Shown here: positions 16,959 to 25,587 of the stretch, piece after piece
Numbering within the stretch: the first letter of the stretch is position 1
Layout of the letters: every line of letters starts with the position of its first letter
Assembly (NCBI RefSeq): GCF_002760245.1
Contig: NZ_ASCA01000083.1
Location: 1-37,930, forward strand
DNA from: Streptococcus suis YS161
GTDB taxonomy: Bacteria > Bacillota > Bacilli > Lactobacillales > Streptococcaceae
Length of the DNA: 37,930 bases
Direction: 5' to 3'
Notes under the pieces: generated by a model
What the model was told of the DNA's origin: nothing
Database searches by the model: none
What the model saw: only the letters and a program-made list of their open reading frames with translations
Translations under genes and position numbers: made by a program

Positions 16959-18164
16959 ATGAAGAATTCAAATTTACAGGCGATAGTCATTTCGTTGAGT
17001 CTAGCGGATAACTGGGAAGAGGCAAGGCTGGAATGGACAAGGGTAAGGCTGGAAAAGATTGATAAGAAAATGGAAAGCAAGTGTTTATGTGGAAAGGCTC
17101 ACTTGCAGAAAGTCTATTCTGTTTCTCGTACAGATCTTAGTAACATAAAGCTATCGCCAATTGGTTCCTCTTGTATCAAAAAATTTCAAAATAAGGAACT
17201 GACCAAGAGTTTGAAAAAGGCAGAGCGAGAGTATCGTTTGCGATCTAATTCAGACTTTTCAGCTCTAAAAGAAATTATGGACCTGGACAGTTTGGACGAA
17301 TATTATCAGAAAGGCTATTTTAAGGCAGATAGGGGCAATCACTTTGACCCTTGGAATGATTACCAGCTTTTTAAACTGGCCTTGAGTGGAAAAAAATTGG
17401 AACGACAGCTTGCCTTTCATAAGATGGAGCGGATTCTTTATGTGGTTAATGATTATTTACGACCGGAATTGAATCAAGTTTTTGATGTGGAAGCTTATTT
17501 AAAGAAGCTAAGAAGGTGGAAACTGCACGAGCGAGTTGCTGCTGCATTGCGTAAAAAAGCTCTTGAACGAGAGAAATTACTAGCACAGAGGGAAAGAGAG
17601 GCAGAGCGAGAGCGACAAAGACAACTCGACTTGCAGAGGTGGGCTCAGAAAAAGCAGGATTTATTAGCCTGGTTAGATGGACAATCTGACGAGGAGACAA
17701 TTGCTTTTAAGGACTCACTTGATTTCCAAATGGAAGATAGGGAAATCTGTCATAATATAGAAGAGCATCAAAAATTCCTTGAAAGGAAAGAAGCACAGGA
17801 AAGAGTGGCTACCGCGGAACAAGAGCGAAAACAGGCTCGCGTGAAGAGTTTATGTGATTGGCTCCGATCACATAATCGTCTGGATGACCTGAAAAAAATT
17901 CAGACTATTGAAAGCGTCGATAAGCAACTGTTCATGCTTGAAAAGTGGCATTCAGACTACGTACATCATCGTCGGATGGAACAGCGACAACAAGATGAGT
18001 TGTTATGTGTCGTTTTAGAATTGCGAAGACAGGTGAAAAAATATTATCCCTATACTGAACGGGCTAAAAAGTGTATTGAATTTGTGGATAGTTTGGATGA
18101 TTTGCAGGAGCAGCGTGATTGGTTGCACCGTTTTCTGGAATTGATGAAGAAAAGTGGAAAGTGA
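16959..18164 (+). CDS. Unknown protein with CxCG...GSxCI zinc-knuckle and long charged coiled coil
   Basis: I do not recognise a named family for this 401-residue protein. Residues 42-45 read CLCG and 68-76 read IGSSCIKKF; this C-x-C-G...G-S-x-C-I-x-[KR]-F pattern occurs in many phage and accessory proteins and probably binds zinc. Residues about 200-250 are an Arg/Glu/Gln-rich helix (EKLLAQREREAERERQRQ) likely to be a coiled coil, and more charged helices follow. No signal peptide or membrane segment is seen, so it should be cytoplasmic. The ATG at 16959 follows AGAGG. It stands alone with its own promoter and a terminator before prfC. A nucleic-acid-binding role is a guess. Confidence 0.7.
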   Translation: MKNSNLQAIVISLSLADNWEEARLEWTRVRLEKIDKKMESKCLCGKAHLQKVYSVSRTDLSNIKLSPIGSSCIKKFQNKELTKSLKKAEREYRLRSNSDFSALKEIMDLDSLDEYYQKGYFKADRGNHFDPWNDYQLFKLALSGKKLERQLAFHKMERILYVVNDYLRPELNQVFDVEAYLKKLRRWKLHERVAAALRKKALEREKLLAQREREAERERQRQLDLQRWAQKKQDLLAWLDGQSDEETIAFKDSLDFQMEDREICHNIEEHQKFLERKEAQERVATAEQERKQARVKSLCDWLRSHNRLDDLKKIQTIESVDKQLFMLEKWHSDYVHHRRMEQRQQDELLCVVLELRRQVKKYYPYTERAKKCIEFVDSLDDLQEQRDWLHRFLELMKKSGK

Positions 18165-18190
18165 GTTAATAAAATTGACTTTACCAGCGT

Positions 18191-18219
18191 TTGAAAAATC
18201 CATGCGAATCCGTTATAAT
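18191..18219 (+). promoter_or_regulatory. Consensus promoter of prfC
   Basis: TTGAAA (18191-18196) and TATAAT (18214-18219) are 17 bp apart. The predicted start near 18226 gives a leader of about 128 nt before prfC. Confidence 0.78.
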
Positions 18220-18250
18220 AAAAGAGTTGCACGGCAGCTCTTTTGTTTTT
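18220..18250 (+). terminator. Terminator whose left arm overlaps the prfC transcription start
   Basis: AAAAGAGTTGC (18220-18230) pairs with GCAGCTCTTTT (18234-18244), one G-U, around ACG, followed by GTTTTT. It ends transcripts from the upstream gene. It touches the TATAAT of the prfC promoter, so prfC transcripts begin within the left arm and cannot form the full stem. Confidence 0.75.
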
Positions 18251-18353
18251 AAGCTGCACTAGCAAAGGATGAGGATTAAACCAATGTAAGCTGAAGTAAA
18301 TCAGAGGCTAGCTCTGCTATGAACCCAAATACAGAAAAAGAAAAGGAAATAGT

Positions 18354-19898
18354 ATGTCACTACAAGAAGAAATCAAGAAACGCCGCACCTTTGCGATCAT
18401 CTCTCACCCGGACGCGGGGAAGACCACTATTACTGAGCAGTTGCTCTACTTTGGTGGCGAAATTCGTGAGGCAGGTACGGTCAAGGGGAAAAAGACTGGT
18501 AACTTTGCCAAGTCTGACTGGATGGATATCGAGAAGCAGCGTGGTATCTCTGTTACCTCGTCTGTTATGCAGTTTGACTACGCGGGCAAGCGGGTCAATA
18601 TCCTGGATACACCAGGGCACGAGGACTTCTCTGAGGATACCTATCGGACCTTGATGGCGGTGGATGCGGCTGTCATGGTGGTGGACTCTGCCAAGGGTAT
18701 CGAGGCCCAGACCAAAAAGCTCTTTGAGGTTGTTAAGCATCGCAACATTCCAGTTTTTACTTTTATCAACAAGTTGGACCGTGATGGCCGTGAGCCACTT
18801 GATTTGCTGCAAGAGTTGGAAGAAGTCTTGGGCATTGCTAGCTACCCGATGAACTGGCCGATCGGTATGGGGAAATCCTTTGAGGGACTCTATGACCTCC
18901 ATAACAAACGCTTGGAACTCTACCGTGGTGACGAGCGGTTTGCAAGTCTGGATGAGGGTGATAAGCTATTTGGTTCTAACCCCTTTTATGCACAAGTTCT
19001 GGATGATATTGAACTTCTGGCAGAGGCTGGCAATGAATTTTCAGAGCAGGCGATTCTGGACGGCGATTTGACACCTGTTTTCTTCGGCTCAGCCCTGACA
19101 AACTTTGGGGTGCAGACCTTCCTGGATACCTTCTTGGAGTTTGCTCCAGAGCCACACGGTCACAAGACGACGACTGGTGACGTGATTGACCCGCTCAATA
19201 AAGATTTTTCAGGCTTTGTTTTCAAAATCCAAGCCAACATGGACCCTCGTCACCGCGACCGCATTGCCTTTGTCCGTGTGGTTTCGGGCGAATTTGAACG
19301 CGGTATGGCGGTCAACCTGCCTCGTACAGGTAAGGGAGCCAAGTTGTCCAACGTGACCCAGTTCATGGCCGAGTCCCGTGAGAATGTGGAAAATGCAGTA
19401 GCGGGGGACATTATCGGTGTTTACGATACAGGGACTTATCAGGTAGGAGATACTTTGACCGTAGGCAAGAACAAGTTTGAATTCGAACCGCTACCAACCT
19501 TTACCCCTGAAATTTTCATGAAAGTGTCTGCTAAAAACGTCATGAAACAAAAATCCTTCCATAAGGGAATTGAGCAACTGGTCCAAGAAGGTGCAATCCA
19601 GCTCTACAAGAACTACCAGACGGGCGAGTATATGCTGGGGGCAGTTGGTCAGCTCCAGTTTGAAGTTTTCAAACACCGCATGGAAGGCGAGTACAATGCC
19701 GAAGTAGTCATGACTCCAATGGGTAAAAAGACAGTCCGTTGGATTAAGCCAGAAGACCTGGATGAACGCATGTCATCAAGCCGCAACATCCTAGCCAAAG
19801 ACCGCTTTGACCAACCCGTTTTCCTCTTTGAAAACGACTTCGCCCTCCGCTGGTTTGCGGACAAGTATCCGGATGTGGCGTTAGAAGAGAAGATGTAG
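18354..19898 (+). CDS. prfC: Peptide chain release factor 3
   Basis: The 514-residue GTPase removes RF1 and RF2 from the ribosome after termination. G-domain motifs are SHPDAGKTT (about 17-25), the DTPGHEDFS motif, and [12 protein letters not shown]3-specific stretches include [17 protein letters not shown] and [28 protein letters not shown]. Length and start ([20 protein letters not shown]) match the family. The SD is AAAAGGAAA. A start-stop ATG-TAA pair lies in the leader at 18284-18289. Confidence 0.97.
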   Translation: MSLQEEIKKRRTFAIISHPDAGKTTITEQLLYFGGEIREAGTVKGKKTGNFAKSDWMDIEKQRGISVTSSVMQFDYAGKRVNILDTPGHEDFSEDTYRTLMAVDAAVMVVDSAKGIEAQTKKLFEVVKHRNIPVFTFINKLDRDGREPLDLLQELEEVLGIASYPMNWPIGMGKSFEGLYDLHNKRLELYRGDERFASLDEGDKLFGSNPFYAQVLDDIELLAEAGNEFSEQAILDGDLTPVFFGSALTNFGVQTFLDTFLEFAPEPHGHKTTTGDVIDPLNKDFSGFVFKIQANMDPRHRDRIAFVRVVSGEFERGMAVNLPRTGKGAKLSNVTQFMAESRENVENAVAGDIIGVYDTGTYQVGDTLTVGKNKFEFEPLPTFTPEIFMKVSAKNVMKQKSFHKGIEQLVQEGAIQLYKNYQTGEYMLGAVGQLQFEVFKHRMEGEYNAEVVMTPMGKKTVRWIKPEDLDERMSSSRNILAKDRFDQPVFLFENDFALRWFADKYPDVALEEKM

Positions 19899-19922
19899 CA
19901 AACATCTGGGAGATGTTTGCTA
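19896..19922 (+). repeat. Perfect 12-bp hairpin beginning at the prfC stop codon
   Basis: TAGCAAACATCT (19896-19907) and AGATGTTTGCTA (19911-19922) are perfect inverted repeats around GGG. No run of Ts follows, so it is not a standard terminator. It may stabilise the 3' end. Its 12-bp stem and GGG loop match the style of the hairpins at 23331-23355 and 25707-25733. Confidence 0.7.
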
Positions 19923-19960
19923 TCGGGAGATGGGAACTGACGGTAGTCAGATTACAGCTG

Positions 19961-20141
19961 TTCAGCTTTGAAAATCAAGTTAAAACTTCGTTAAGTCGCT
20001 TCGATGAACCTTAAGTTCAATCTTCAGCTCCTTGCCTAGTTTTATTCTTGATTTTCTTTGCGTATTAAAGTCAGTATTCAGCTTCGAAAATCAAGCTAAA
20101 ACTTCGTTAAGTTGCTTCGATGAACCTCAAGTTCAATCTTC
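19961..20141 (+). repeat. Two 65-bp direct repeats with an inverted partial copy between them
   Basis: Copies at 19961-20025 and 20077-20141 differ at about four positions, all transitions. Between them, 20039-20061 contains CTTGATTTTC with flanking matches, an inverted partial copy of the GAAAATCAAG end. The rest of the prfC to exporter gap holds only the hairpin at 19896 and a terminator. No ORF is evident. It looks like a dispersed non-coding repeat family. Confidence 0.75.
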
Positions 20142-20167
20142 GACTAATTCAATCCAATACCAATAAG

Positions 20168-20193
20168 AAGTCAGGCAAGTCCTGGCTTTTTTT
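20168..20193 (+). terminator. Terminator upstream of the ABC exporter
   Basis: AAGTCAGG (20168-20175) pairs with CCTGGCTT (20181-20188), one G-U, around CAAGT, followed by a run of Ts. It lies 270 nt after prfC. Confidence 0.7.
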
Positions 20194-20206
20194 AATTTTG
20201 TTATCA

Positions 20207-20235
20207 TTGCAAAAAAAGTATTATTATAATATACT
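20207..20235 (+). promoter_or_regulatory. Promoter of the ABC exporter gene
   Basis: TTGCAA (20207-20212) and TATACT (20230-20235) are 17 bp apart. The start would lie near 20242, so an ATG at 20248 would have almost no leader; this favours the ATG at 20275. Confidence 0.65.
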
Positions 20236-20274
20236 ATAGTTATATAAATGGAAATGGATTGGAGGTCTTATCCC

Positions 20275-21870
20275 ATGTTTTACTACCTTAGAAAGTGTAA
20301 GTCGGAGGTGCTAGCCTATGTCTTGGTAGCTCTTGTCTATGCTCTGATTTTGGCAGCAACAGGTTTTGTCTATGCTAGGGTTTCAGAGGCGGCTCTGTCC
20401 GGTGACCAAAAGGCATTTGTGACCAGTTCACTCATAGCGGTGGGCTTTTTCATCTGCGATACCTACTTTGACTACCTGCCTCGTTATCTCAAGGCCAAGT
20501 TAGTCAATCGTATCATGGAAAGGACTCGCAATCAGCTGGTGGCTGTCTACGCAGCTGGCGATGATTCAGGAAGTGATGACAAAAAGAGTGCTGACAAGAT
20601 TCACATTTTGGTCAACCACTTGGATGTCTTGGAAAATGGTTATCTAACACCGCTCTTGTCCATGTTGACCAGTCTTCTTGTCTTTACCTTTTCACTAATT
20701 GGTGCCCTTTATTTGCAAGGGACCATGACGCTGATTATGCTGGCTTTGTGCTTCATTCCTTTCCTAGCACCCCTGATCAATAATCGTATCCTTGCTCATG
20801 CCACTCAGGATAGTCAGTCGGAGAAGAATGCCTACCTCAAGCTCTTTAGTGAGTTTGTTCATTCTCTGACCTTTATCCGAATCAGTACCATTACTCCGAT
20901 TTTTGAGGAGAAACTCCAAGCATCCAGTCAGGAATATGCTAGGCGAGCCAGTCATTTTTCTAAAAAACAATCTCAGACCTACGCCGTGTCCTACGGTTTG
21001 AGTAGTGTGGTTTATTCGGGTTCCTGGATTATTGGTGGTATCTTTGTCTTTCAAGGCCTGCTGAACATTTCAGACTTGATTGCTATGACCACACTAATGG
21101 GAACGGTTGCTGGTCCCATTCAAACCATGTCAGGACTGATTACAGAGTATCTTGCTAGTCGGACGGTTGTGGAGGAGTTGACAGGTCTCTTAAATAGGAA
21201 GGAAGAAGGTCAAGCTGCCAAGCCAGTTTTGAAGGAATCCATTACGAGCCTTGCTCTGGAAGGGATTGATTGTCGCTATCAGGACCATCTGATTGTGGAG
21301 AATTTTTCTTATCTTTTTCACGCCAATAAAAAATATGCTATCTTGGGCAAGAGCGGGAGTGGGAAGACGACCTTGCTCCGCCTCTTGCTGGGGATTCAGA
21401 AGCCAGAAGCTGGAAGAGTCCTGGTCAACCAGAGGAATCTGGCGGACCTAGAACAGACCTCGTTTTTTGGAAAAATCTATTATCTTCCTCAAAAAACGGC
21501 TATTTTCTCAGCTAGTATTGGGGAAAATCTGAGCCTGTTTGGTCCCTTGGATCAGAGAAAGGCTCTGACTTGCTTGAGCAGGGTTGGTCTGCTAGACTGG
21601 TTTGAACGACAGGAAAATGGTTTCGCTACCCTGCTATCCTCTGCCCAGCAATTATCGGGAGGGGAGGAGCGGCGGTTTGATATAGCTAGAGCCCTCTATC
21701 GTGATGCGGAAGTCTTGTTATTTGATGAGCCAACGACGGGCTTAGATACTAGAAATGAAAGTTTAATTGCGGAAACCTTGTCCAAGATTGAGGATAAGTT
21801 GGTCATCGTCGTCACCCATTCGCAGAATGAAGAATTTCTAGGCTTGTTTGACGAGAGGCTTGTATTATAG
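20275..21870 (+). CDS. ABC exporter half-transporter, membrane domain fused to ATPase (CydC/CydD-like)
   Basis: The 531-residue protein has about six membrane helices in the first 300 residues, then an ATPase with Walker A GKSGSGKTT, signature LSGGEERRFDIARALY, Walker B LLFDEPTTGLD and VVTHSQ. It should work as a dimer, or with a partner not seen here. The ATPase resembles the CydC/CydD and peptide-exporter group. The ATG at 20275 is chosen because GGAGGT lies 8 nt upstream. There is no adjacent precursor peptide or second half-transporter. Substrate unknown. Confidence 0.83.
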   Translation: MFYYLRKCKSEVLAYVLVALVYALILAATGFVYARVSEAALSGDQKAFVTSSLIAVGFFICDTYFDYLPRYLKAKLVNRIMERTRNQLVAVYAAGDDSGSDDKKSADKIHILVNHLDVLENGYLTPLLSMLTSLLVFTFSLIGALYLQGTMTLIMLALCFIPFLAPLINNRILAHATQDSQSEKNAYLKLFSEFVHSLTFIRISTITPIFEEKLQASSQEYARRASHFSKKQSQTYAVSYGLSSVVYSGSWIIGGIFVFQGLLNISDLIAMTTLMGTVAGPIQTMSGLITEYLASRTVVEELTGLLNRKEEGQAAKPVLKESITSLALEGIDCRYQDHLIVENFSYLFHANKKYAILGKSGSGKTTLLRLLLGIQKPEAGRVLVNQRNLADLEQTSFFGKIYYLPQKTAIFSASIGENLSLFGPLDQRKALTCLSRVGLLDWFERQENGFATLLSSAQQLSGGEERRFDIARALYRDAEVLLFDEPTTGLDTRNESLIAETLSKIEDKLVIVVTHSQNEEFLGLFDERLVL

Positions 21871-21883
21871 GCTGGTTTTTACT

Positions 21884-21911
21884 TTGTTTCCTGTAAGTTT
21901 TTCGGTAAAAT
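21884..21911 (+). promoter_or_regulatory. Promoter of the PH-domain gene
   Basis: TTGTTT (21884-21889) and TAAAAT (21906-21911) are 16 bp apart, 26 nt before the ATG. Confidence 0.45.
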
Positions 21912-21937
21912 ATGGAAAAGTAAAAAAGGAGTAACAC

Positions 21938-22321
21938 ATGGGTTTGTTTTCAGGTTTGATGGGCAATGCCTCACAGATGAATAATGACAAGGTAGAGCAG
22001 GAGCTAGGGAATATTTTATTGGCTAATGAACAAGTAGAGATGGCCTTTAGTTTGGTCCGCGACCTGATTGTCTTTACCGAGTATCGCTTGATTTTAGTGG
22101 ATAAGCAAGGGATTTCTGGTAAGAAGGTAGCCTATAAGTCTATTCCTTACCAGTCCATTTCACGTTTTACGGTCGAAACTTCTGGTCATTTTGATTTAGA
22201 TGCTGAGCTCAAGATTTGGATTTCTTCTGCGGCAGAGCCTGCTGAAACCCTCCAATTCAAGAGTGACAAGAGTGTTATTGCTATCCAAAAAGCTCTGGCT
22301 GCGGCTGTTTTGGGAAAATAA
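21938..22321 (+). CDS. Bacterial PH-domain protein
   Basis: The 127-residue soluble protein matches the bacterial pleckstrin-homology (bPH, YvbH/DUF1696-type) family: LLANEQVEMAFSLVRDLIVFTEYRLILVDKQGISGKKVAYKSIPYQSISRFTVETSG is the family core, with a hydrophobic C-terminal helix. The function of these small proteins is mostly unknown; they form oligomers. The SD AAAAAGGAG is placed normally. A terminator follows directly. Confidence 0.85.
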   Translation: MGLFSGLMGNASQMNNDKVEQELGNILLANEQVEMAFSLVRDLIVFTEYRLILVDKQGISGKKVAYKSIPYQSISRFTVETSGHFDLDAELKIWISSAAEPAETLQFKSDKSVIAIQKALAAAVLGK

Positions 22322-22329
22322 ATTGTTAG

Positions 22330-22366
22330 AAAGAATGTTGGAATCTTATCCAGCATTCTTTTTTTA
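22330..22366 (+). terminator. Terminator of the PH-domain gene
   Basis: AAGAATGTTGGA (22331-22342) pairs with TCCAGCATTCTT (22349-22360), one G-U, around ATCTTA, followed by a run of Ts. Confidence 0.82.
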
Positions 22367-22436
22367 TCTAGCAAATGCGATAGCTTGCCAGATATAGTTA
22401 TTTAGTTTTTTATTTAATATATAATAAAATAGACTT

Positions 22437-22763
22437 ATGACTTACGGAATTGATTTTAGAAAACGCGTTATTGCCTATGTCCAATCAGGACACACAAAAA
22501 AGGAAACCTGTGACCTATTTGGTATTGGAACCGATACCTTGTACCGTTGGGAGACACAGCTGAAAAATGAAGGACATCTGAATCGTAAACCACGAGCTCG
22601 TAGTCCTCGCAAACTTCCGCTTGACCGCTTGGAAGCCTATGTCAAGGAACATCCAGATGCTTTCTTAAGGGAAATTGCAGAGCATTTTGACTGTAGTATT
22701 CCCTCAGTTTGGGCAGCCTTAAAAAAACTGAACATCACTTTAAAAAAAGACCACAACCTATAA
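22437..22763 (+). CDS. IS630-family transposase, N-terminal frame
   Basis: The 108-residue frame holds two helix-turn-helix motifs of the IS630 transposase: DFRKRVIAYVQSGHTKKETCDLFGIGTDTLYRW and FLREIAEHFDCSIPSVWAALKKLNI. It ends in KKDHNL-stop just after a run of seven As at about 22742-22748. Removing one A would join it to the catalytic frame without a stop. It may be joined by slippage at this run, or the copy may be broken. Confidence 0.85.
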   Translation: MTYGIDFRKRVIAYVQSGHTKKETCDLFGIGTDTLYRWETQLKNEGHLNRKPRARSPRKLPLDRLEAYVKEHPDAFLREIAEHFDCSIPSVWAALKKLNITLKKDHNL

Positions 22764-22782
22764 AGAACAAGATAGCGAAAAA

Positions 22783-23283
22783 GTGAGACGCTATCTTGAT
22801 GTTTTAGCCTGCTTTCCAAACACCCCTATTGTTTACATTGATGAGACTGGCATTGATACTTATCTTTATCGTCACAAAGCTAGAGCACCTCGAGGGGAGA
22901 AAGTATACGACAAGGTAAGTGGACGCAGATTCGAAAGAATTTCGATAGTAGCTGGTCAAACTGGTTCTAAAATTATAGCCCCCTTGCTTTATCATGGAAC
23001 GATGACAGCGGAATTGTTTATCAAGTGGTATCAGGAGCAGCTATTGCCATCCTTGACAGAGCCCCATGTCATCATTATGGATAATGCAGCTTTTCATCCC
23101 AAGAAACAACTAGATGAGCTTGCAGTGGCTAAGGGACACTATTTTCTTCCGCTTCCACCTTATTCCCCGGAACTTAACCCAATTGAACGATTCTGGGCTG
23201 GGTTGAAAAGAAAAGTGGCTGAGTTATTGAGGAGATTTCAATCGGTTGAGTATTGTTTGGAATGCTATTTTAAAGCTAAATAA
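22783..23283 (+). CDS. IS630-family transposase, C-terminal DDE frame
   Basis: This frame holds the catalytic DDE domain: Asp in VYIDETGIDT, Asp in IIMDNAAFH, and Glu in NPIERFWAGLK, with the family's PPYSPELNP stretch before it. The open frame reaches back without stops to the A run near 22745 (KKTTTYKEQD), so the GTG at 22783 is probably not a real start. It lies in the +1 frame relative to the N-terminal part. Confidence 0.85.
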   Translation: MRRYLDVLACFPNTPIVYIDETGIDTYLYRHKARAPRGEKVYDKVSGRRFERISIVAGQTGSKIIAPLLYHGTMTAELFIKWYQEQLLPSLTEPHVIIMDNAAFHPKKQLDELAVAKGHYFLPLPPYSPELNPIERFWAGLKRKVAELLRRFQSVEYCLECYFKAK

Positions 23284-23560
23284 TTATATTTTAGTTTACT
23301 TTTAGTACTAGCTCCAACTATCTGGGAGAGTGAAACAGTTCGGGGAACTGTTTCAGCCCGATCCTAGATACAAAAAAGCGAGAAAAAAGATGCTGGAAAT
23401 AGGGCGAACCGCATTCGCCTCAAAAGCTGTAGGCAGCTTGTACAGTCTAGCAGACTGTACAAGGCTGGAAATGAGACTTGCGAAAGCAAGTCACTTACGC
23501 AAAGTACGGCAAAGCGAGTTAACGAAGTAATTAAAGATAGACTAAATGTCTATAACAGCC
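23284..23560 (+). repeat. Chain of perfect short-loop hairpins downstream of the IS
   Basis: The stretch is packed with inverted repeats: TGAAACAGTTC/GAACTGTTTCA with loop GGG (23331-23355, 11 bp), GGGCGAA/TTCGCCT (23402-23420, one G-U), AAGCTG/CAGCTT with loop TAGG (23424-23439), CTTGTACAGTCT/AGACTGTACAAG with loop AGC (23437-23463, 12 bp), and GACTTGC/GCAAGTC with loop GAAA (23475-23492). A 66-codon frame crosses it but has no convincing start signal. The rest of the gap to 23932 shows only a minus-strand terminator. Confidence 0.75.
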
Positions 23561-23759
23561 TAATGATGCATTTTTTTATTGTTGCTCTCAATGTTTCACT
23601 GTGCTATCCTTAGTTCACAACTCCTATAGAATTTTTCATGTCACAATCAATCACTTTTATTTTTCGTGAAAGAAGTAATTTTTTGTTATTGATGATATAG
23701 TCTGCTTATCGAAAATTTAGTGGTTGACTATTTTTGACTTGAAACGACAATTAAGATAT

Positions 23760-23794
23760 AAAAAACGAGGAGTCCCCCGTTGGGAATTTCCTCG
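23760..23794 (-). terminator. Possible terminator of the phospholipase gene
   Basis: On the minus strand CGAGGA (23794-23789) pairs with TCCTCG (23771-23766), with an inner CCC/GGG pairing, followed by TTTTT. It lies about 140 nt after the phospholipase stop codon. Confidence 0.5.
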
Positions 23795-23932
23795 CTAGTC
23801 AGTTGAATATTTTTATGTTGATGGTAAAAGGAATTGGAAGGTTAGGGTGAGAATTAGGTATGTATTGTACGAGATGTTATTTATAGAACAGTATTTTAGC
23901 TTAAATACTAAACATGCAAAAATATAGAACGA

Positions 23933-24991
23933 TTAACGGTAATTGCATTGTATAACTTCATTGATAAGACGTTCACCGGGGAAATCTGAAATGATGATTC
24001 CTGGTCTACGAATTTGATTGTTTCGTAGATAGTCCGCAACAAGAGTATTGGTTCCTTCAAAGGAAATTGTTGCAAATACACCGAGACGTGCTGTGCGTGG
24101 GAAGTCAGGGTAGCGATGCCTAAAACCGGGTTCCGTCAATCCAGTAGAGAGTCGGGAAGCATCAGTTGCTGGACGAACATGTCCACTTGCTACAAAATAA
24201 GGGAAAGAACCACCAGAACCACTGAGATAATTCATGAAAATAAAATCAATGCTAGATGTATTTGCCTGATTGATATGGTTCTTTATAGCTTCCCATTTTT
24301 TATATAAATCCCAATTTGTATTGAGATGGTATTGATCTTGAGTAATAACAAAACGATAATTTATTCCGTGTTCGATAGACAAGACATCAGGTAAAAGCAC
24401 AATCTGGCCACGAATTTCGCCTAGTGTAGGATTGTATCCGTTTGACGAAGTCATAGGATTCCAGAAAAGAGAGGAATATCGTTGATAATAGGACTCAAAA
24501 AGGGTAAACATTTCAGGATCAGAGGCATGAGTATGCTCTTGTTTAATCCGCATTAAGATGGTTTCACTTGGATAACTTATCAAGTAATTTTGAATAGTTG
24601 TAAGAACCTCTTCAAATTGGTAGCCCAAGGCGATTGAGCCATGGTAGAGAGCAAAGTGATCTCCCATATATGCGAGACGAATATCTAAATATCGGATTCC
24701 AGACTCCAATTGTTGCTGCAAATTCATTGTTTGCGTACGGACAATATCACGAAAAGGAAGATGGTTACTGTGAGCCATGCTATCATGAGTTCCCGGAATG
24801 GCAAGCTCTCCTAGAAAACGATTATCAGGAATTGTGGACATCCAGTCTGTATATTGTTCAATATGCGGTGTGGTCACTTGTTCTTCATACCAAAAGGCGC
24901 GGTCATAATGAGCGTGGGTAGAAGTAGGGAAGAGCAAAAAAAGACCTAGACAAGCGGTCAGGGCAAAGGATATCTTCTTTTTTGTATTCAT
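23933..24991 (-). CDS. Secreted phosphatidylinositol-specific phospholipase C
   Basis: The 352-residue protein begins with a signal peptide (basic start, hydrophobic core, cleavage likely after STHAH at about residue 28). It has the X domain of PI-PLC: IPGTHDSMAHS with His69, SGIRYLDIRLAY with Arg105, and ALYHGS with His117, the two catalytic histidines and the arginine of bacterial enzymes. It should cleave phosphatidylinositol or GPI anchors outside the cell. No LPxTG or lipobox is seen, so it is probably released. The ATG at 24991 follows GAGGAGGT; an upstream in-frame start is less likely. This is not a core streptococcal gene, and it lies next to an IS and repeats. Confidence 0.9.
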   Translation of the reverse strand: MNTKKKISFALTACLGLFLLFPTSTHAHYDRAFWYEEQVTTPHIEQYTDWMSTIPDNRFLGELAIPGTHDSMAHSNHLPFRDIVRTQTMNLQQQLESGIRYLDIRLAYMGDHFALYHGSIALGYQFEEVLTTIQNYLISYPSETILMRIKQEHTHASDPEMFTLFESYYQRYSSLFWNPMTSSNGYNPTLGEIRGQIVLLPDVLSIEHGINYRFVITQDQYHLNTNWDLYKKWEAIKNHINQANTSSIDFIFMNYLSGSGGSFPYFVASGHVRPATDASRLSTGLTEPGFRHRYPDFPRTARLGVFATISFEGTNTLVADYLRNNQIRRPGIIISDFPGERLINEVIQCNYR

Positions 24992-25155
24992 ATCTATACC
25001 TCCTCGTATGTTAATCCTCAATCAGCGCTTGGATAACATAATATAATTAGTGAAATGGTTGGTAATATAATTATAGTAAAAAAACGTTGTTAGTTTCCAT
25101 CGTGGTTTTTTGATATTGGGACACCAGCGATTAGCTGTGAGAAGTCATCACCTTA

Positions 25156-25164
25156 ATTATATCA
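25156..25164 (-). promoter_or_regulatory. Possible extended -10 promoter of the phospholipase gene
   Basis: On the minus strand TGATATAAT is an extended -10. It would give a leader of about 160 nt to the start at 24991. No -35 is seen. Between 25022 and 25417 I see no gene, only AT-rich sequence and this candidate. Confidence 0.35.
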
Positions 25165-25587
25165 TAGGGTAAAAATAAAAGCGAAGAGGATAGTCACTAG
25201 TCTTGAGAAAGATAGCATTTGTTTACGAAAGCTATTGTTTTGAGTTACCTTTACCTTTATTATTTATATGTCTGAATACAATACCGCATTGGTTGTTCAA
25301 ACTATGATTCAAATAGTCTTAATTTCTCACTTTCTCACCTTCAAATATTTTTAAGTTTTTTTTGAAAACGTATTATTTTTATTTTCAAGGCAAAAGCCAA
25401 CCTTTATGCTTAGAATGTGTTATACTAGTTAAGTTACAAGTCTGATACTGGTTAGTTCGCTGCCAGTGGAAATAATTGTTACAAAAAAAGTTAGATAAGG
25501 TAGCTTCGCACTGCCTTGTAAAAGAAAGGAAATGCGTTAGGAAACTGGTTCGGGAAGAGTATTCGAACCCGTGCTAAAAACTTCGTG

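Larger units (their letters stand above)
22437..23283 (+). mobile_element. IS630-type insertion sequence, transposase in two frames
   Basis: Two consecutive frames together encode one IS630/Tc1-like transposase of about 280 residues. A helix-turn-helix part (22437-22763) is followed by a DDE part (22783-23283) with IDETG, MDNAAFH and NPIERFW. The element edges are not sure: the AT-rich flanks show no clear terminal inverted repeat, although TA target sites are plentiful. The coordinates cover only the coding core. Confidence 0.85.

Noticed and set aside
18319..18654. 111-codon frame overlapping the prfC start
   Set aside because: It runs out of frame through the strongly coding 5' part of prfC and has no well-placed SD.
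22385..23310. Terminal inverted repeats of the IS630-type element
   Set aside because: Comparison of both AT-rich flanks gave no convincing match, so the ends were left open.
23330..23530. 66-codon frame across the hairpin chain after the IS
   Set aside because: Its bases are set by inverted repeats, the supposed start lies in a hairpin arm, and there is no SD. I treat it as a by-product of the repeats.
25548..25575. tRNA fragment suggested by a GGTTCGAA-like string on the minus strand
   Set aside because: No acceptor stem, anticodon arm or D arm can be found around it.
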